Shown here one piece after another: positions 42,901-51,478 of a stretch of 64,000 bases of DNA. The notes beneath the pieces were generated by a model. It was not told the origin of the DNA. It saw only the letters and a program-made list of their open reading frames with translations, and made no database searches. A program made the translations under genes and the position numbers. This DNA comes from an uncultured Halobacteriovorax sp. (GTDB lineage: Bacteria; Bdellovibrionota; Bacteriovoracia; Bacteriovoracales; Bacteriovoracaceae): NCBI GenBank assembly GCA_913061265.1, contig CAJXVS010000005.1, positions 153,006 to 217,005 on the forward strand, written 5' to 3'. How positions within the stretch are numbered: position 1 is the stretch's first letter; each line of letters starts with the position of its first letter.

Positions 42901-45231
42901 ACTTCAGACTTAGATTACGCTTCAACCTTTGCCTTAGATAGTGGAGTGATTACTGATCCTGCGGGCAATGCTGCAAGTTTGGTTTTAGCAGCTCCTGGAG
43001 CAGTTAATTCTATTAGTGATGATAGGGCCCTAGTTATCGATACTGTGGCGCCAGTGTTAAATCAAGTTCTCACCCTAGAGACAGATGGCTCTTATGGTAT
43101 TGGGGCGAATATTGATCTCTTAATAGAGTTTAATGAATCAGTAATAGTCACTGGATTTCCTCGTTTAACACTAGAGACAGGAGTCTTAGACGCTCAGGTC
43201 TTATATACAAGTGGGTCAGGTACAAACCTTTTAACCTTTAGTTACTTAGTGGCCAGTGGGCATAACTCTTCTGACTTAGAATATAAAAACACTTCTTCAT
43301 TAAATCTAATGGGTGGAAGTATAAAGGATGCTGGAGGCAATGATGCTCCATTGACCCTCGTTACTCCAGGGGCCGTAGGTTCGATCTCTGATGATAAGAC
43401 TATTGTTATCGATGGAGTTGCGCCTCAAGTGACAGAGGTACGCTCATCTAAGGCAAACGGTGGCTATAAGGCCTTAGAGGTCATCGATATCTTGGTCGTC
43501 TTTGATGAACCAGTCTTTGTTAGCGGTATTCCTAAATTAACACTTGAGACCGGCGCAACTGATGCTGTCGTTAACTATAGCGGAGGCTCTACTTCAGACA
43601 CGCTGACCTTCCAATACACAGTGGGGGCCGGGCAGATAAACCTTGATTTAGATTATGTAAGCACTAGCGCATTAGCATTAAGTGGGGGGACAATTGGAGA
43701 CATTGTTCCAAATGCAGCTGACCTTACTCTTGCATCTCCTGGCGGATTGAATTCAATTTCAGACAACCAGGCCATCTTGATTGATTCTATTCCTCCGGTT
43801 ATTGATGCTGGAGCAGACCTTTACGTCAACACAGCAACTGTGCAAGATGCTACTGTAACTGATGATTCGGCTTTAACTTATAACTGGACTAGGCTCTCAG
43901 GACCAATCACCTTAAATATAACAAATCCCAATAATGAAGACCCGACTCTTTCGGCCCTCAGCGAGGGAGTCTTTGTCGTTCAACTAGAAGCTACGGATGA
44001 GGGCGGTAACAGCGTGACAGATTCGATGAGCTTTACTTGGGATACAACAGCACCTCCGGTCTTAAGTACATTCTCTGGGGTTACTTCTGTTGGGCTTAAC
44101 AACGCCATGATAGATACTGTGGTTGATTTTCCCGTAGATGTCTCTGATTATGAAACAGTAGAGATTCGAGGCATTCAGGGGTCTTCTGCTCCTGCGAATT
44201 GCTCTTCTGGATCTGTTTTAAAGTCTTATACTTCTGGTGGGGGCTTCGCTGATGATAGCTATGAGCAGGAGACGAATTTTCCTGGTGGGATATTTTCAGC
44301 TAGGGCCTGTATTACAGATAAGGCCGGTAATGAAACTAGCAGCCAGACTTTTACGAGCATAAGCGCCTCTAAGAAACATAAGTTCTTTGTCACATCAGGG
44401 CTTTTTGATGGAAACTTGAGTGCGGATTATTTAGCCACTTCCTTTAACGAGGCTCACGAAGGAGCTGATTTTCGCTGTAAGAGCATGGCCGATTCAGCCG
44501 GGATCTCTACAGCATCAGATCGTTGGGTGGCGGTCCTCGGTACTACCTTGATGAATGCCCAAAAGAAAATTGCCGTTAATGGAACCATCAACTCTATGAA
44601 CTCTGACGTGGTCGCAACTTCAAAGTTTGACCTATGGGATAGCGCTATGGTTCAGGCAAACAATTTTGATGAGAACGGTTCTAATGCAGGAAACTCAAAA
44701 GTTTGGACAGGTACCCTTGGGAACGGATCTTTAGATACTAACCATTGCCTCTCTTTTACGAATGCTACAAACACTTTTACGGGGATGTCTGGGCAGGTAG
44801 ATAAGGACACGGCAGAATGGGTGGCAAGAGGGGATGAAGATTGCGATTCAACTCAACCAATTTGGTGTATTAGTCAAAATGCAAATATATCTAAGTTCGA
44901 TTCTTTATCCGTGACAACCGGGGCGGGCACTAAAGAAATTGATATCTCTATCACACTAGAGAATGACGTCTCAGTGGAGAGGTTTTATCAGAAGATTGAA
45001 GTCTACCGTAGAGTCGGATCTGGTCCACCTACCTTCAATTGTGACGGATCTGATGGCTCTAACTTGGTGCAAACCTTTAATTCTCCCTTCACGCAAGCAC
45101 AGGTCATAACTCATACTGACACAACAGTTGCAACGGGTGGTACGAACCATAGTTATACCTTTTGTATTTATGATAATGATTCTAATCCTGCTCTTCGAGA
45201 AGTCAGGCTCAATACAACATCAGGTTTGTAA
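39937..45231 (+). CDS. Giant surface lipoprotein: PKD-like domains, eight Ig-like repeats, DUF1554-like C-terminal domain
   Basis: 1,764 residues if started at ATT 39937; from the first ATG (39970) it would be 1,753 residues but with a crippled signal. With ATT (GGAG 5 bases upstream) the N-terminus becomes Ser-Lys-Leu-Ile-Leu-Leu-Ile-Phe-Cys..., a proper lipoprotein signal ending Met-Val-Ser-Cys. Domain order: three PKD-like modules (each with Val-Asn-Ala-Gly-x-Asp and Asp-Ser-x-x-Phe-x-Trp-Asp-x-Thr-Ala-Pro), eight ~124-residue Ig-like repeats (40828-43800), a fourth PKD-like module, an Ig-like module, then a region near residues 1465-1640 with Trp-Val-Ala-Val-Leu-Gly, Asp-Leu-Trp, Val-Trp-Thr-Gly and Cys residues, resembling DUF1554 of Leptospira/Bdellovibrio lipoproteins, and a ~110-residue tail. 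Likely an adhesin or stalk on the cell surface. Confidence 0.8.
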   Translation: MSKLILLIFCLMATMVSCKKAGNAGKSVFEPAIQGLNLTADAGIDQASATSLINLDGASSSAEGKSYSWVQSSGPGVISFGDSALEDTTATASIEGTYELTYTVTSSSGDSASDSMIFIFDATNPIVDAGVDALLKSSSFVQSATVTDDNSVTYLWSLDSGPGNLSAGNVEDPTVSVDTDGSYVVRLTVTDIAGNQSFDTFSLDWDSTAPVVNAGTDKLVSVITLQDATVTDLNTMSFSWSKVSGPGVVTFGTPALEDTDISASVDGDYVIRQSVTDSFGNNSSDTINFRWDTTAPSVTEVISSNANASYGSGTTLEFLVIFDEDVIVTSGTPQLTLELGASDFPANYSGGSGSSTLTFNYTVTGVDTNTDLDYVSSVALVLNGATVQDQIGFSANLTLAAPGAVGSISDNQQIIIDTTSPSIFEVKTNKPDGSYGTSEVIDLLIVFSEIVNITGTPVLTLETGVTDTAVSYSSGSGSDTLTFSYTVGAGDSSSDLDYTSTSALFLNGGFIRDPALNNSGIAIATPGLALSISDDKAIVIDTSSPVVSEVKVNAIDATYGTSSVIPIQVIFNESVIASGPIQITLETGVVDQVVSYSSGSGTSTLTFDYTVGLGDSSLDLDYLNTAALDLNGGSITDGLNPADLTLGTPGILGSISDNQEIVIDTTGPSVSSITSTKADGSYGVGTTVDVLVEFTEVVNVSATPSITLETGATDANVNYFDGTGTATLTFRYVVTAGEESSDLDYVSTSALSVNGGSIQNAGLQDALLGLPGPGATNSISDNQAIVIDAVDPVVNQVYTNKSNGSYRNGELIDIIIEFSEAVDIAGAPSITLATGGANTDVAYTSGSGTSNITFTYTVGGSDLSSDLDYLGTNSLVLNGATIRDSVLNTADLTLATPGGPNSISDNKAILIDNTAPNLLSIDAINPDGGYGSGSPLSFKVIFNENVIVASGTPQLTLELGATDKPAVYSGGSGSDTLTFNYTVGAGDTTSDLDYASTFALDSGVITDPAGNAASLVLAAPGAVNSISDDRALVIDTVAPVLNQVLTLETDGSYGIGANIDLLIEFNESVIVTGFPRLTLETGVLDAQVLYTSGSGTNLLTFSYLVASGHNSSDLEYKNTSSLNLMGGSIKDAGGNDAPLTLVTPGAVGSISDDKTIVIDGVAPQVTEVRSSKANGGYKALEVIDILVVFDEPVFVSGIPKLTLETGATDAVVNYSGGSTSDTLTFQYTVGAGQINLDLDYVSTSALALSGGTIGDIVPNAADLTLASPGGLNSISDNQAILIDSIPPVIDAGADLYVNTATVQDATVTDDSALTYNWTRLSGPITLNITNPNNEDPTLSALSEGVFVVQLEATDEGGNSVTDSMSFTWDTTAPPVLSTFSGVTSVGLNNAMIDTVVDFPVDVSDYETVEIRGIQGSSAPANCSSGSVLKSYTSGGGFADDSYEQETNFPGGIFSARACITDKAGNETSSQTFTSISASKKHKFFVTSGLFDGNLSADYLATSFNEAHEGADFRCKSMADSAGISTASDRWVAVLGTTLMNAQKKIAVNGTINSMNSDVVATSKFDLWDSAMVQANNFDENGSNAGNSKVWTGTLGNGSLDTNHCLSFTNATNTFTGMSGQVDKDTAEWVARGDEDCDSTQPIWCISQNANISKFDSLSVTTGAGTKEIDISITLENDVSVERFYQKIEVYRRVGSGPPTFNCDGSDGSNLVQTFNSPFTQAQVITHTDTTVATGGTNHSYTFCIYDNDSNPALREVRLNTTSGL
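40828..43800 (+). repeat. Eight tandem ~371-bp coding repeats
   Basis: Each unit encodes ~124 residues beginning (Val/Ile)-x-x-(Ile/Val)-x-(Thr/Ser)...Tyr-Gly, containing Thr-Leu-Glu-(Thr/Leu)-Gly-(Ala/Val)-x-Asp, Tyr-(Ser/Thr)-Ser/Gly-Gly-Ser-Gly, Leu-Thr-Phe-x-Tyr-x-Val and Asp-Leu-Asp-Tyr, and ending Ser-Ile-Ser-Asp-(Asn/Asp)-x-x-Ile-Ile-Asp. Protein similarity is strong while third codon positions differ widely, so the duplications are old and not collapsing DNA repeats. Confidence 0.85.
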
Positions 45232-45266
45232 AATATACCCTCCTTAACATCGACTAAAATAAAGCT

Positions 45267-45294
45267 TTGAGTTTTTTTACTTTGGGCGTATAAG
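45267..45294 (+). promoter_or_regulatory. Promoter of the 24-aa peptide gene
   Basis: TTGAGT (45267-45272) and TATAAG (45289-45294) with a 16-base spacer. The -10 box sits inside the inverted repeat GGCG (45285-45288) / CGCC (45295-45298), so a repressor could cover it. Confidence 0.55.
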
Positions 45295-45326
45295 CGCCGC
45301 AATTTTAGTTAAACTTGGAGTTAAGA

Positions 45327-45401
45327 ATGAAACTATTAATGGCGTTTGCGGCCACACTTTTTGTTATCATGGTGGAAGTCATCAAAACAAACGCACTTTA
45401 A
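45327..45401 (+). CDS. 24-residue hydrophobic small protein
   Basis: ATG with GGAG six bases upstream, 24 codons, TAA. The peptide starts Met-Lys-Leu-Leu-Met-Ala-Phe-Ala-Ala-Thr and continues with a hydrophobic stretch to Ile-Met-Val-Glu-Val-Ile-Lys, so one short membrane helix followed by a polar end. It has a matching promoter about 33 bases upstream (45267-45294) and a strong terminator 9 bases downstream, so it is a complete stand-alone transcription unit of ~130 nt. No homolog is known to me. It could be a small membrane regulator, a toxin of a type I system (no antisense RNA seen), or a dual-function sRNA. Confidence 0.55.
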   Translation: MKLLMAFAATLFVIMVEVIKTNAL

Positions 45402-45410
45402 ACCAAAAAA

Positions 45411-45435
45411 AGCCCCGATCCCGGGGCTTTTTTAT
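45411..45435. terminator. Bidirectional terminator between the peptide gene and nrdA
   Basis: AGCCCCG (45411-45417) and CGGGGCT (45422-45428), four-base loop, seven T on the right and seven A on the left, so it works for both the peptide gene and the leftward nrdBA operon, whose nrdA stop is at 45456. Confidence 0.85.
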
Positions 45436-45455
45436 TTTAAATTGTTGTCTTAAGT

Positions 45456-47840
45456 TTAAGATCCGCAGGCCACACAATCATCAGGATTGTCGATACTGCA
45501 GATCATGGCGGCCTTCTCTTCTTCAGTCTTAGCGGCCAGCATTTCAGCTGTGACTTCAGGGGCCTTCTGGACATTGTCGTTGTTGACAGTGAACTTCACA
45601 GCATTAACAGCAGCTCTTGTTCGGAGGTAATACATCCCAGTCTTAAGTCCCGCTTTCCAGGCATAGAAGTGCATTGAAGAGAGTTTTCCAAAGTTAGGAT
45701 CTTCCATATGAACATTAAGAGATTGCCCTTGGCAGATATAAGGAGCTCGTCCTTTTGCTAGGTCAATCACGGCCTTTTGCTTGATTTCCCAAACAGTCTT
45801 ATAAAGCTCTTGGTAGTCCTCAGGGATTCTTTGGATTCCCTGAACTGAACCATTGTTGGCGATGATCTCATTTCTCATCTCTTCGTCCCAAACACCAATC
45901 TCAATAAGATCTTTTACAAGGTGCTTGTTTACTACGGCAAATTCACCAGAGAGAACACGTCTTACGTAGATGTTTGAAGTAATAGGCTCAAAACATTCGT
46001 TGTTTCCAAGGATCTGACTTGTTGAAGCCGTAGGCATTGGAGCAACTAGTAGTGAGTTTCTAATCCCATGCTCAGCAATTTCAGACTTAAGCTTAGTCCA
46101 GTCCCAATGCTTACCAGTAGGCTCTACGCCCCACATATCAAATTGTAGGATTCCTTGAGAAGCTGGGGATCCTTGATAAGTTTCATAGGCTCCAAACTCA
46201 ATGGCCTGGTCTTTTGAAGCTGTAAGGGCCGCAAAGTAGATGGTCTCAAAGATATCATTGTTTAATTCAAGAGCTTCTTTAGATTCGTAAGGAAGTCTCA
46301 TCTTGAAGAATGTATCCGCTAGTCCTTGAACGCCAAGACCAATAGGACGATGCCTCTTATTTGATTTCTCAGCTTCAGGGATAGGATAGTAATTAATATC
46401 AATAATCTTATTTAGGTTAACGGTCGCTTGGTAGACGACGTCAAACAATTTCTTATGGTCGTACTTGCCATTTTCAACATAACGATTGAGGGCGAGGGAC
46501 GCCAGATTGCAGACGGCGACCTCGTCAGGCGCGGTATATTCCATAATCTCGGTGCAAAGATTCGAAGACTTAATAGTTCCGAGGTTTTTTTGGTTTGATT
46601 TTTCATTAGCACTATCCTTGTACAACATATAAGGAGATCCACTCTCCACTTGTGATTCTAGAATCGCAAACCAAAGGTCTTGTGCACGGATCGTCTTCTT
46701 GGCCTTACCAGCTTCTTCGTAGCTAGTGTAAAGCTTCTCGAACTCCGCTCCGTAACAATCAGACATACCTGGGCATTCGTGAGGACAGAAAAGTGACCAC
46801 ATGCCATCTTCTTCAACTCTTTTCATGAAGAGATCCGGAGTCCACATAGCGTAGAAAAGATCTCTCGCTCTAGCTTCTTCCTTACCCGTATTTTTCTTAA
46901 GGTCTAGGAAATCAAAGACATCTGCATGCCATGGCTCAAGATAAATAGCGAAAGCGCCTTTTCTCTTTCCGCCGCCTTGGTCTACATAGCGGGCCGTATC
47001 GTTAAAGACTTTAAGCATAGGAACGATTCCGTTAGAAGTTCCGTTGGTGCCTTTGATCAGTGAGCCAGTCGCTCTAATATTATGAATTGAAAGGCCAATG
47101 CCTCCAGCGCTTTGAGAGATGAGTGCTGTCTGGCGAAGTGTATCGTAGATTCCTTCGATACTATCATCCTTCATCGTCAGCAGGAAACAACTCGAAAGCT
47201 GAGGCTTTGACGTTCCAGAATTAAAAAGCGTAGGTGAAGCATGAGTAAAATACTTCTCGCTCATTAAATCATAAGTTTTAATGGCCGCATCAAGGTCGTC
47301 CATATGAATCCCAAGAGAAACCCTCATGAGCATTTGCCCTGGACGTTCAACAATAATCCCGTCCATTTTCAAGAGGTAACTTCTCTCTAGAGTCTTAAAT
47401 CCAAAGTAGTCGTAATTAAAATCTCTTTTATCTTTAACCGCCTTGTCGAGCCTTTCTGGGTTGGCCATAACAAGATCAAAAAGTTCTTTTGATACTAGGG
47501 GAGAGTGCTCACCTGTTTTATCATTAACAAAGTTATACATGGCCTTAATGTTTTCAGAAAAACATCCACGCGTTTCTTTGTGAAGGTTACTTACAGCGAT
47601 TCTTCCCGCAAGTTGAGAATAATCAGGATGTCTTGTTGATAAATAAGCGGCTGTTTCGGCTGCTAGTTGATCAAGCTCTCTTGTCGTAATTCCGTCATAG
47701 ATACCTTCAATTACTTTTTGAGTAATAAGAGTTGTATCGACATGATTTTCATCAAGATCAAAAGCAATCTGATTAATTCTTTCCGTGATTTTATCAAATT
47801 TAATGGGCTCTTTTTCGCCGCTTCTTGTGTGTACGTACAT
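45456..47840 (-). CDS. nrdA: Ribonucleoside-diphosphate reductase, alpha subunit (class Ia)
   Basis: 794 residues. Reduces ribonucleoside diphosphates to deoxy forms. Residues 1-~95 are an ATP-cone ([12 protein letters not shown]). The core has Ser-Pro-Thr-Leu-Phe-Asn-Ser-Gly ~200, Leu-Ser-Ser-Cys-Phe, Ser-Gly-Gly-Ile-Gly-Leu-Ser, the Asn-Leu-Cys-Thr-Glu-Ile active-site loop (with Cys of the thiyl radical) and Met-Pro-Thr-Ala-Ser-Thr-Ser-Gln near 605. The C-terminal end Asp-Asp-Cys-Val-Ala-Cys-Gly-Ser carries the two swinging-arm Cys that accept electrons from thioredoxin. nrdB lies 23 bases upstream, so nrdB-nrdA form one operon (the order is the reverse of E. coli). Confidence 0.97.
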   Translation of the reverse strand: MYVHTRSGEKEPIKFDKITERINQIAFDLDENHVDTTLITQKVIEGIYDGITTRELDQLAAETAAYLSTRHPDYSQLAGRIAVSNLHKETRGCFSENIKAMYNFVNDKTGEHSPLVSKELFDLVMANPERLDKAVKDKRDFNYDYFGFKTLERSYLLKMDGIIVERPGQMLMRVSLGIHMDDLDAAIKTYDLMSEKYFTHASPTLFNSGTSKPQLSSCFLLTMKDDSIEGIYDTLRQTALISQSAGGIGLSIHNIRATGSLIKGTNGTSNGIVPMLKVFNDTARYVDQGGGKRKGAFAIYLEPWHADVFDFLDLKKNTGKEEARARDLFYAMWTPDLFMKRVEEDGMWSLFCPHECPGMSDCYGAEFEKLYTSYEEAGKAKKTIRAQDLWFAILESQVESGSPYMLYKDSANEKSNQKNLGTIKSSNLCTEIMEYTAPDEVAVCNLASLALNRYVENGKYDHKKLFDVVYQATVNLNKIIDINYYPIPEAEKSNKRHRPIGLGVQGLADTFFKMRLPYESKEALELNNDIFETIYFAALTASKDQAIEFGAYETYQGSPASQGILQFDMWGVEPTGKHWDWTKLKSEIAEHGIRNSLLVAPMPTASTSQILGNNECFEPITSNIYVRRVLSGEFAVVNKHLVKDLIEIGVWDEEMRNEIIANNGSVQGIQRIPEDYQELYKTVWEIKQKAVIDLAKGRAPYICQGQSLNVHMEDPNFGKLSSMHFYAWKAGLKTGMYYLRTRAAVNAVKFTVNNDNVQKAPEVTAEMLAAKTEEEKAAMICSIDNPDDCVACGS

Positions 47841-47863
47841 TGTGTTTATCCCTATCCCTTTAT

Positions 47864-48850
47864 TTAAAATTCCGCGTCTAGCGTAAATGTATTCGATGCT
47901 GAATCCCCAAGGATTCCGGCTTTTTGATATTCGCTAACTCTTTTTTCAAAGAAATTAGTCTTTCCTTCTAATGAGATGAGCTCCATCCAATCAAAAGGAT
48001 TATCTGTATTAAAATGTTTCGCGCAACCTAGATGGCTTAACCAGTAATCACAAACATACTCAATATATTGAGTCATTGTGTCTGAGTTAATTCCAATCAA
48101 ACTTGAAGGAAGTGCTTCGGTGATGAATTCTTTTTCAATCTCTACAGCTTCAAGAAGAATCAGCTTGATGTTCTCTTTTGTTAACTGCTCTTCTTCAGTA
48201 AGAAGTGAATGCATAAGACAGGCAAATTCGCAGTGGAGTCCCTCGTCTCTACTGATAAACTCGTTACTTGTGCATAGACCTGGCATAAGGCCACGTTTTT
48301 TAAGCCAATAGATTGAACAAAATGAACCACTGAAGAAGATTCCCTCCACAGCAGCAAATGCTACAAGTCTTTCGGCGAAACTGGCATCAGAGCCAATCCA
48401 TTTTTGCGCCCACTTAGCCTTTTTCCCAACGCAAGGTAGAGTCGTCACAGCATTGAATAGATGATCCTTCTCTTTTGGGTCTTTGATATAAGTGTCGATG
48501 AGTAAACTGTATGTTTCTGAATGAATATTTTCCATGGCGATTTGAAAACCATAGAAGCAACGGGCCTCAGGGATCTGTACGTCGTTATAAAACCTTAAAG
48601 CAAGGTTCTCATTAACAATTCCGTCAGAAGCCGCGAAAAAGGCTAATACGTGCTTGATAAAGTGTCTTTCGTTATCGTTTAGGTTCTCCCAATCCTTTTG
48701 ATCTGCCATAAGGTCGATCTCTTCAGCAGTCCAAAAAACGGCCATATGTTTTTTGTACATTTCATAAACTGATTCATACTTGATAGGGAATAAGACAAAA
48801 CGGTCTTCGTTGGGGGCTAAAATGGGGTCTGTTGATACTTGTGTGCTCAT
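47864..48850 (-). CDS. nrdB: Ribonucleoside-diphosphate reductase, beta subunit (class Ia)
   Basis: 328 residues. Holds the diiron-tyrosyl radical used by NrdA. The iron/radical signature Glu-Asn-Ile-His-Ser-Glu-Thr-Tyr reproduces E. coli Glu115, His118 and the radical Tyr122; a second Glu/His set lies near Ala-Val-Glu-Gly-Ile-Phe-Phe-Ser and Glu-Gly-Leu-His-Cys-Glu-Phe-Ala. Start ATG with AGGAGAGAGC. First gene of the operon; the 394-base region upstream should hold its promoter, but I see no clear NrdR box. Confidence 0.97.
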   Translation of the reverse strand: MSTQVSTDPILAPNEDRFVLFPIKYESVYEMYKKHMAVFWTAEEIDLMADQKDWENLNDNERHFIKHVLAFFAASDGIVNENLALRFYNDVQIPEARCFYGFQIAMENIHSETYSLLIDTYIKDPKEKDHLFNAVTTLPCVGKKAKWAQKWIGSDASFAERLVAFAAVEGIFFSGSFCSIYWLKKRGLMPGLCTSNEFISRDEGLHCEFACLMHSLLTEEEQLTKENIKLILLEAVEIEKEFITEALPSSLIGINSDTMTQYIEYVCDYWLSHLGCAKHFNTDNPFDWMELISLEGKTNFFEKRVSEYQKAGILGDSASNTFTLDAEF

Positions 48851-49244
48851 GCTCTCTCCTAAATTGTTTTCCTCAAATCCTTGAGTAGATCTTCTAGCAG
48901 ACGTAGCTTTGCACCTTAACTCAATACGAGTTTTACGAGACCTATGATTATTTTATCTAGGTTCTCCGGGGCAAAATCCTTTTGGGATGTTGTGTGTGTG
49001 CCTTGGACCTTCAATAAAATAATACATGTCTTGATTAAATGTTTCTACAGTTAATCTAGTAGACAAAAATACTTAACTATTGATTGACGCGATCTTTTTA
49101 CTTGACCCTTTTTCTAATGACCGAATTGGTGGGGGTTTGTTAATTGGCGCAGGACAAACTTTTTTTTTCTTACATCAAAACGAGTCGATGAGTCATCAAG
49201 CACTTAACGTTTCGCGTCTCCGCTATATTGTGGTCGGGTGGTGG
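48851..49244. other. Gene-free region upstream of nrdB
   Basis: 394 bases with no supported gene. On the minus strand it ends in TAGGAGAGAGC before nrdB. I see no NrdR-box pair, riboswitch core or convincing -35/-10. Features noted: a short inverted repeat ACCTA...TAGGT (around 48939-48962) and, on the plus strand, two TTGAC occurrences ~20 bases apart (49083-49108) with no gene behind them. Confidence 0.5.
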
Positions 49245-50537
49245 TCAAAAAGTTGAATGACCCAAGATATGGGGGTCGTTTTGTTGCTTGATGTCACACG
49301 AAATGAAGTTTTGCTTGGCCCAAAACCTTAAAACTAGGGCCTTGATCTCTGGATTTTCTTGAATCATAGAGATGTCATAAAATTGTTCGTCTTCTCCAAT
49401 CTTTCCATGAGAAATAACGACTCCATTCTCTATTTTGAGGAAGCGATTGGCCTGTATGAGAAGGACATTCTTCTTAGGATATTCCCAGTAAGTCTTTAAG
49501 ATTTTCAGATGAAGCTGATCCACTTTCGCTTCATTATCTTTTAGCATTTTAAGATTTAGGTTCTTAACAACTTTTTCAAACTGTCTATTAGCCGTTGTTT
49601 TACTTGAGAAGGCCAAGAGGGGACTCTTATCGTCTTCGGTTTCTGATCGAAGAGTAAGGGCCTTGGTTTCTTCGTTATAGAAAATGCCAAAGGGGTATTT
49701 TGTCTTAGTACCCGCTCGGTTTAGAGGAGGGTTATGCGCCTTTATCTCTAAGTTCTCTAAGATTAAAGTTAGGAGTTCCCAATTAAAAACTTCAGCGTTT
49801 ATATGATGAAGAAGGTTATGAAGCTTTAGACCCTTCCCGCGCCCTGGCTTTGTAGCAAAGTGCTGAAAGACTCTCTTTTTTATATTATTGGCCTTTCCTA
49901 CATAGAGAAGTTCACCGTTTTTATCATGAAAATAATAAAGGCCTCCTTCTTCAGGAAGGGCATCAACTTCATTCTTTGGAACATGGGGTGGAAGAGGAAG
50001 TGAGGCCGCACTTTGCGAGTTTACTTGTTCAATAATATAATCTTTGTCAGCCTTAAGGTATCTTTCAAAAAGCTCAACGGTAGCCAGCGTATCGCCCATG
50101 GCCCTGTGAGCATTTGTTAATTTAATACCTAGGTCTTTAGTAATCTTTCCTAAGCTATAAGACTTGTGACCAGGAATAATCTTTCTCCCAAGTCTTACTG
50201 TGCAAAGCTTTTTCCTATTGAAAACGTAGCCAAGTTCTTTAAACTCAGCTTTGATAAATCCATAATCAAAGCCTACATTATGCGCCACGAAGACTGAGTC
50301 TTTTGTCATCTCCACGATCTTTTTAGCGACTTCGTAGAATTTTGGAGCGCCTTCAACCATTTGGTTATTGATGCCTGTAAGGTTTGTTATAAAGTATTGA
50401 ATAGAGCACTCGGGATCAATCAAGCTGGACCATTTCTCAATGATCTTTTCGCCATCATGATTGACGATGGCAATTTCAATTATTTTAGAGTGACCGGGCT
50501 TTACCCCGGTCGTTTCGATGTCGATGATGGAATACAT
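49245..50537 (-). CDS. DnaQ-type exonuclease fused to GIY-YIG nuclease domain
   Basis: 430 residues. Residues 1-~170 are a DEDDh 3'-5' exonuclease: Asp6-Ile-Glu8-Thr-Thr, then Val-Ala-His-Asn-Val-Gly-Phe-Asp (~89-96), and His..Asp in Asn-Ala-His-Arg-Ala-Met-Gly-Asp (~139-146). Residues ~200-285 are a GIY-YIG nuclease as in UvrC/Cho: Gly-Gly-Leu-Tyr-Tyr-Phe-His-Asp ... Leu-Leu-Tyr-Val-Gly-Lys-Ala with Arg and a later Glu/Asn. This architecture is known in several bacteria and is thought to act in DNA repair or proofreading. The C-terminal ~140 residues are not recognised. Fifteen bases after the protease gene upstream. Confidence 0.9.
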   Translation of the reverse strand: MYSIIDIETTGVKPGHSKIIEIAIVNHDGEKIIEKWSSLIDPECSIQYFITNLTGINNQMVEGAPKFYEVAKKIVEMTKDSVFVAHNVGFDYGFIKAEFKELGYVFNRKKLCTVRLGRKIIPGHKSYSLGKITKDLGIKLTNAHRAMGDTLATVELFERYLKADKDYIIEQVNSQSAASLPLPPHVPKNEVDALPEEGGLYYFHDKNGELLYVGKANNIKKRVFQHFATKPGRGKGLKLHNLLHHINAEVFNWELLTLILENLEIKAHNPPLNRAGTKTKYPFGIFYNEETKALTLRSETEDDKSPLLAFSSKTTANRQFEKVVKNLNLKMLKDNEAKVDQLHLKILKTYWEYPKKNVLLIQANRFLKIENGVVISHGKIGEDEQFYDISMIQENPEIKALVLRFWAKQNFISCDIKQQNDPHILGHSTF

Positions 50538-50552
50538 GGCAGCATCTTAGTC

Positions 50553-51398
50553 TTAGAGGGCCAATTGGTCTAGAATGCTTTGATCAACATTTTCTTCAAG
50601 TTCTTGCAAAACGTAAATAAGAGGAATGGCATAATTGCGCGCCTTAGAGCCTCTTAAAACTCTTGATTCAGCATAATTAATGGCGATTACTTCACCGGCC
50701 TCATTAAAAAGAGGACCTCCACTGGCGCCTTTAAAAAGAGGCGCTTGATGAAAATAACGAGTACCTTTATGAATAAGCCCTCTGCCTTTAGAGGCCTGAA
50801 GACCATTGCCTTTTACGTTTCCAATGAGTCTTATTACCTGATTTTCTTCAATCGCCGTTTTAAGATTGGGAGCGTGGGCAATCTTTGAAAGTGGAGTGTT
50901 TCCACTTGGCTTAACTTCAACAAGACAAAAGTCTAATTCTTTTACGCAGTGGTGAACTTTCTTGCAGCTAAATCTTTTATTACCTAGATCTGGATTGGTT
51001 GTGATCTTAAATTTATCACAAGCATCCATGATGTATTCATTATTCCAAACATGAAAGTTAGTCAGGATAAATTCTCCACCAACATAAAAAGCAGTCCCAA
51101 CAGACATGCCACTATTACTAACGGCCTTATAGGTATTATGAGCTAGCTTTTTTTCAAAGTTTAACTCTCCTAGTGGCATTTCAAATTTTCTTTTCCTAAA
51201 ACTAAAGCTCTCAGAAGTCTCTTCGTTAAGGCCAACTTTCTTACTAAGCTTTGGGCCTTTTACGGTTGCTATAGATCCTTTGATCTTTACACTTTTATAG
51301 AGAAAGTGAAGATGAGTTAGGACATTGTCCTCATTAAGAGACTTTTGCCCCGCAAAGAGAGGAGCTGCAAAAAGAAGAGAGAGGATTAGGATTTTCAT
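50553..51398 (-). CDS. Secreted trypsin-fold serine protease
   Basis: 281 residues, signal peptide cleaved after Phe-Ala (residue ~16). Triad by inspection: His116 in Thr-Asn-Phe-His-Val, Asp156 in Glu-Leu-Asp-Phe-Cys-Leu-Val, Ser226 in Gly-Ala-Ser-Gly-Gly-Pro-Leu-Phe. The Ser-Gly-Gly-Pro form and Thr-Asn-(Phe)-His-Val are like V8/HtrA-type endopeptidases rather than the digestive trypsin-like pair at 15.8-18.3 kb; there is no PDZ domain. Six Cys may form disulfides. Opens a unit with the DnaQ-GIY-YIG gene (15 bases apart), a surprising partner. Confidence 0.85.
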   Translation of the reverse strand: MKILILSLLFAAPLFAGQKSLNEDNVLTHLHFLYKSVKIKGSIATVKGPKLSKKVGLNEETSESFSFRKRKFEMPLGELNFEKKLAHNTYKAVSNSGMSVGTAFYVGGEFILTNFHVWNNEYIMDACDKFKITTNPDLGNKRFSCKKVHHCVKELDFCLVEVKPSGNTPLSKIAHAPNLKTAIEENQVIRLIGNVKGNGLQASKGRGLIHKGTRYFHQAPLFKGASGGPLFNEAGEVIAINYAESRVLRGSKARNYAIPLIYVLQELEENVDQSILDQLAL

Positions 51399-51478
51399 GA
51401 GTTATTCTTAGCAAACGCTGAAAAATTCTCAAGGAAAGTGGCATTTTTACAGGCCTAGTTCGTCATGATCTTAATTAC

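Noticed and set aside
40828..43800. Possible CRISPR or tandem DNA repeat array
   Set aside because: Units are ~371 bp, fully coding and diverged at DNA level; they are protein repeats.
49083..49108. Tandem TTGAC elements as a promoter
   Set aside because: They are on the plus strand, with no plus-strand gene downstream and no matching -10.
48851..49244. NrdR boxes or a cobalamin riboswitch upstream of nrdB
   Set aside because: I could not find the paired NrdR-box consensus or the conserved riboswitch core on either strand.
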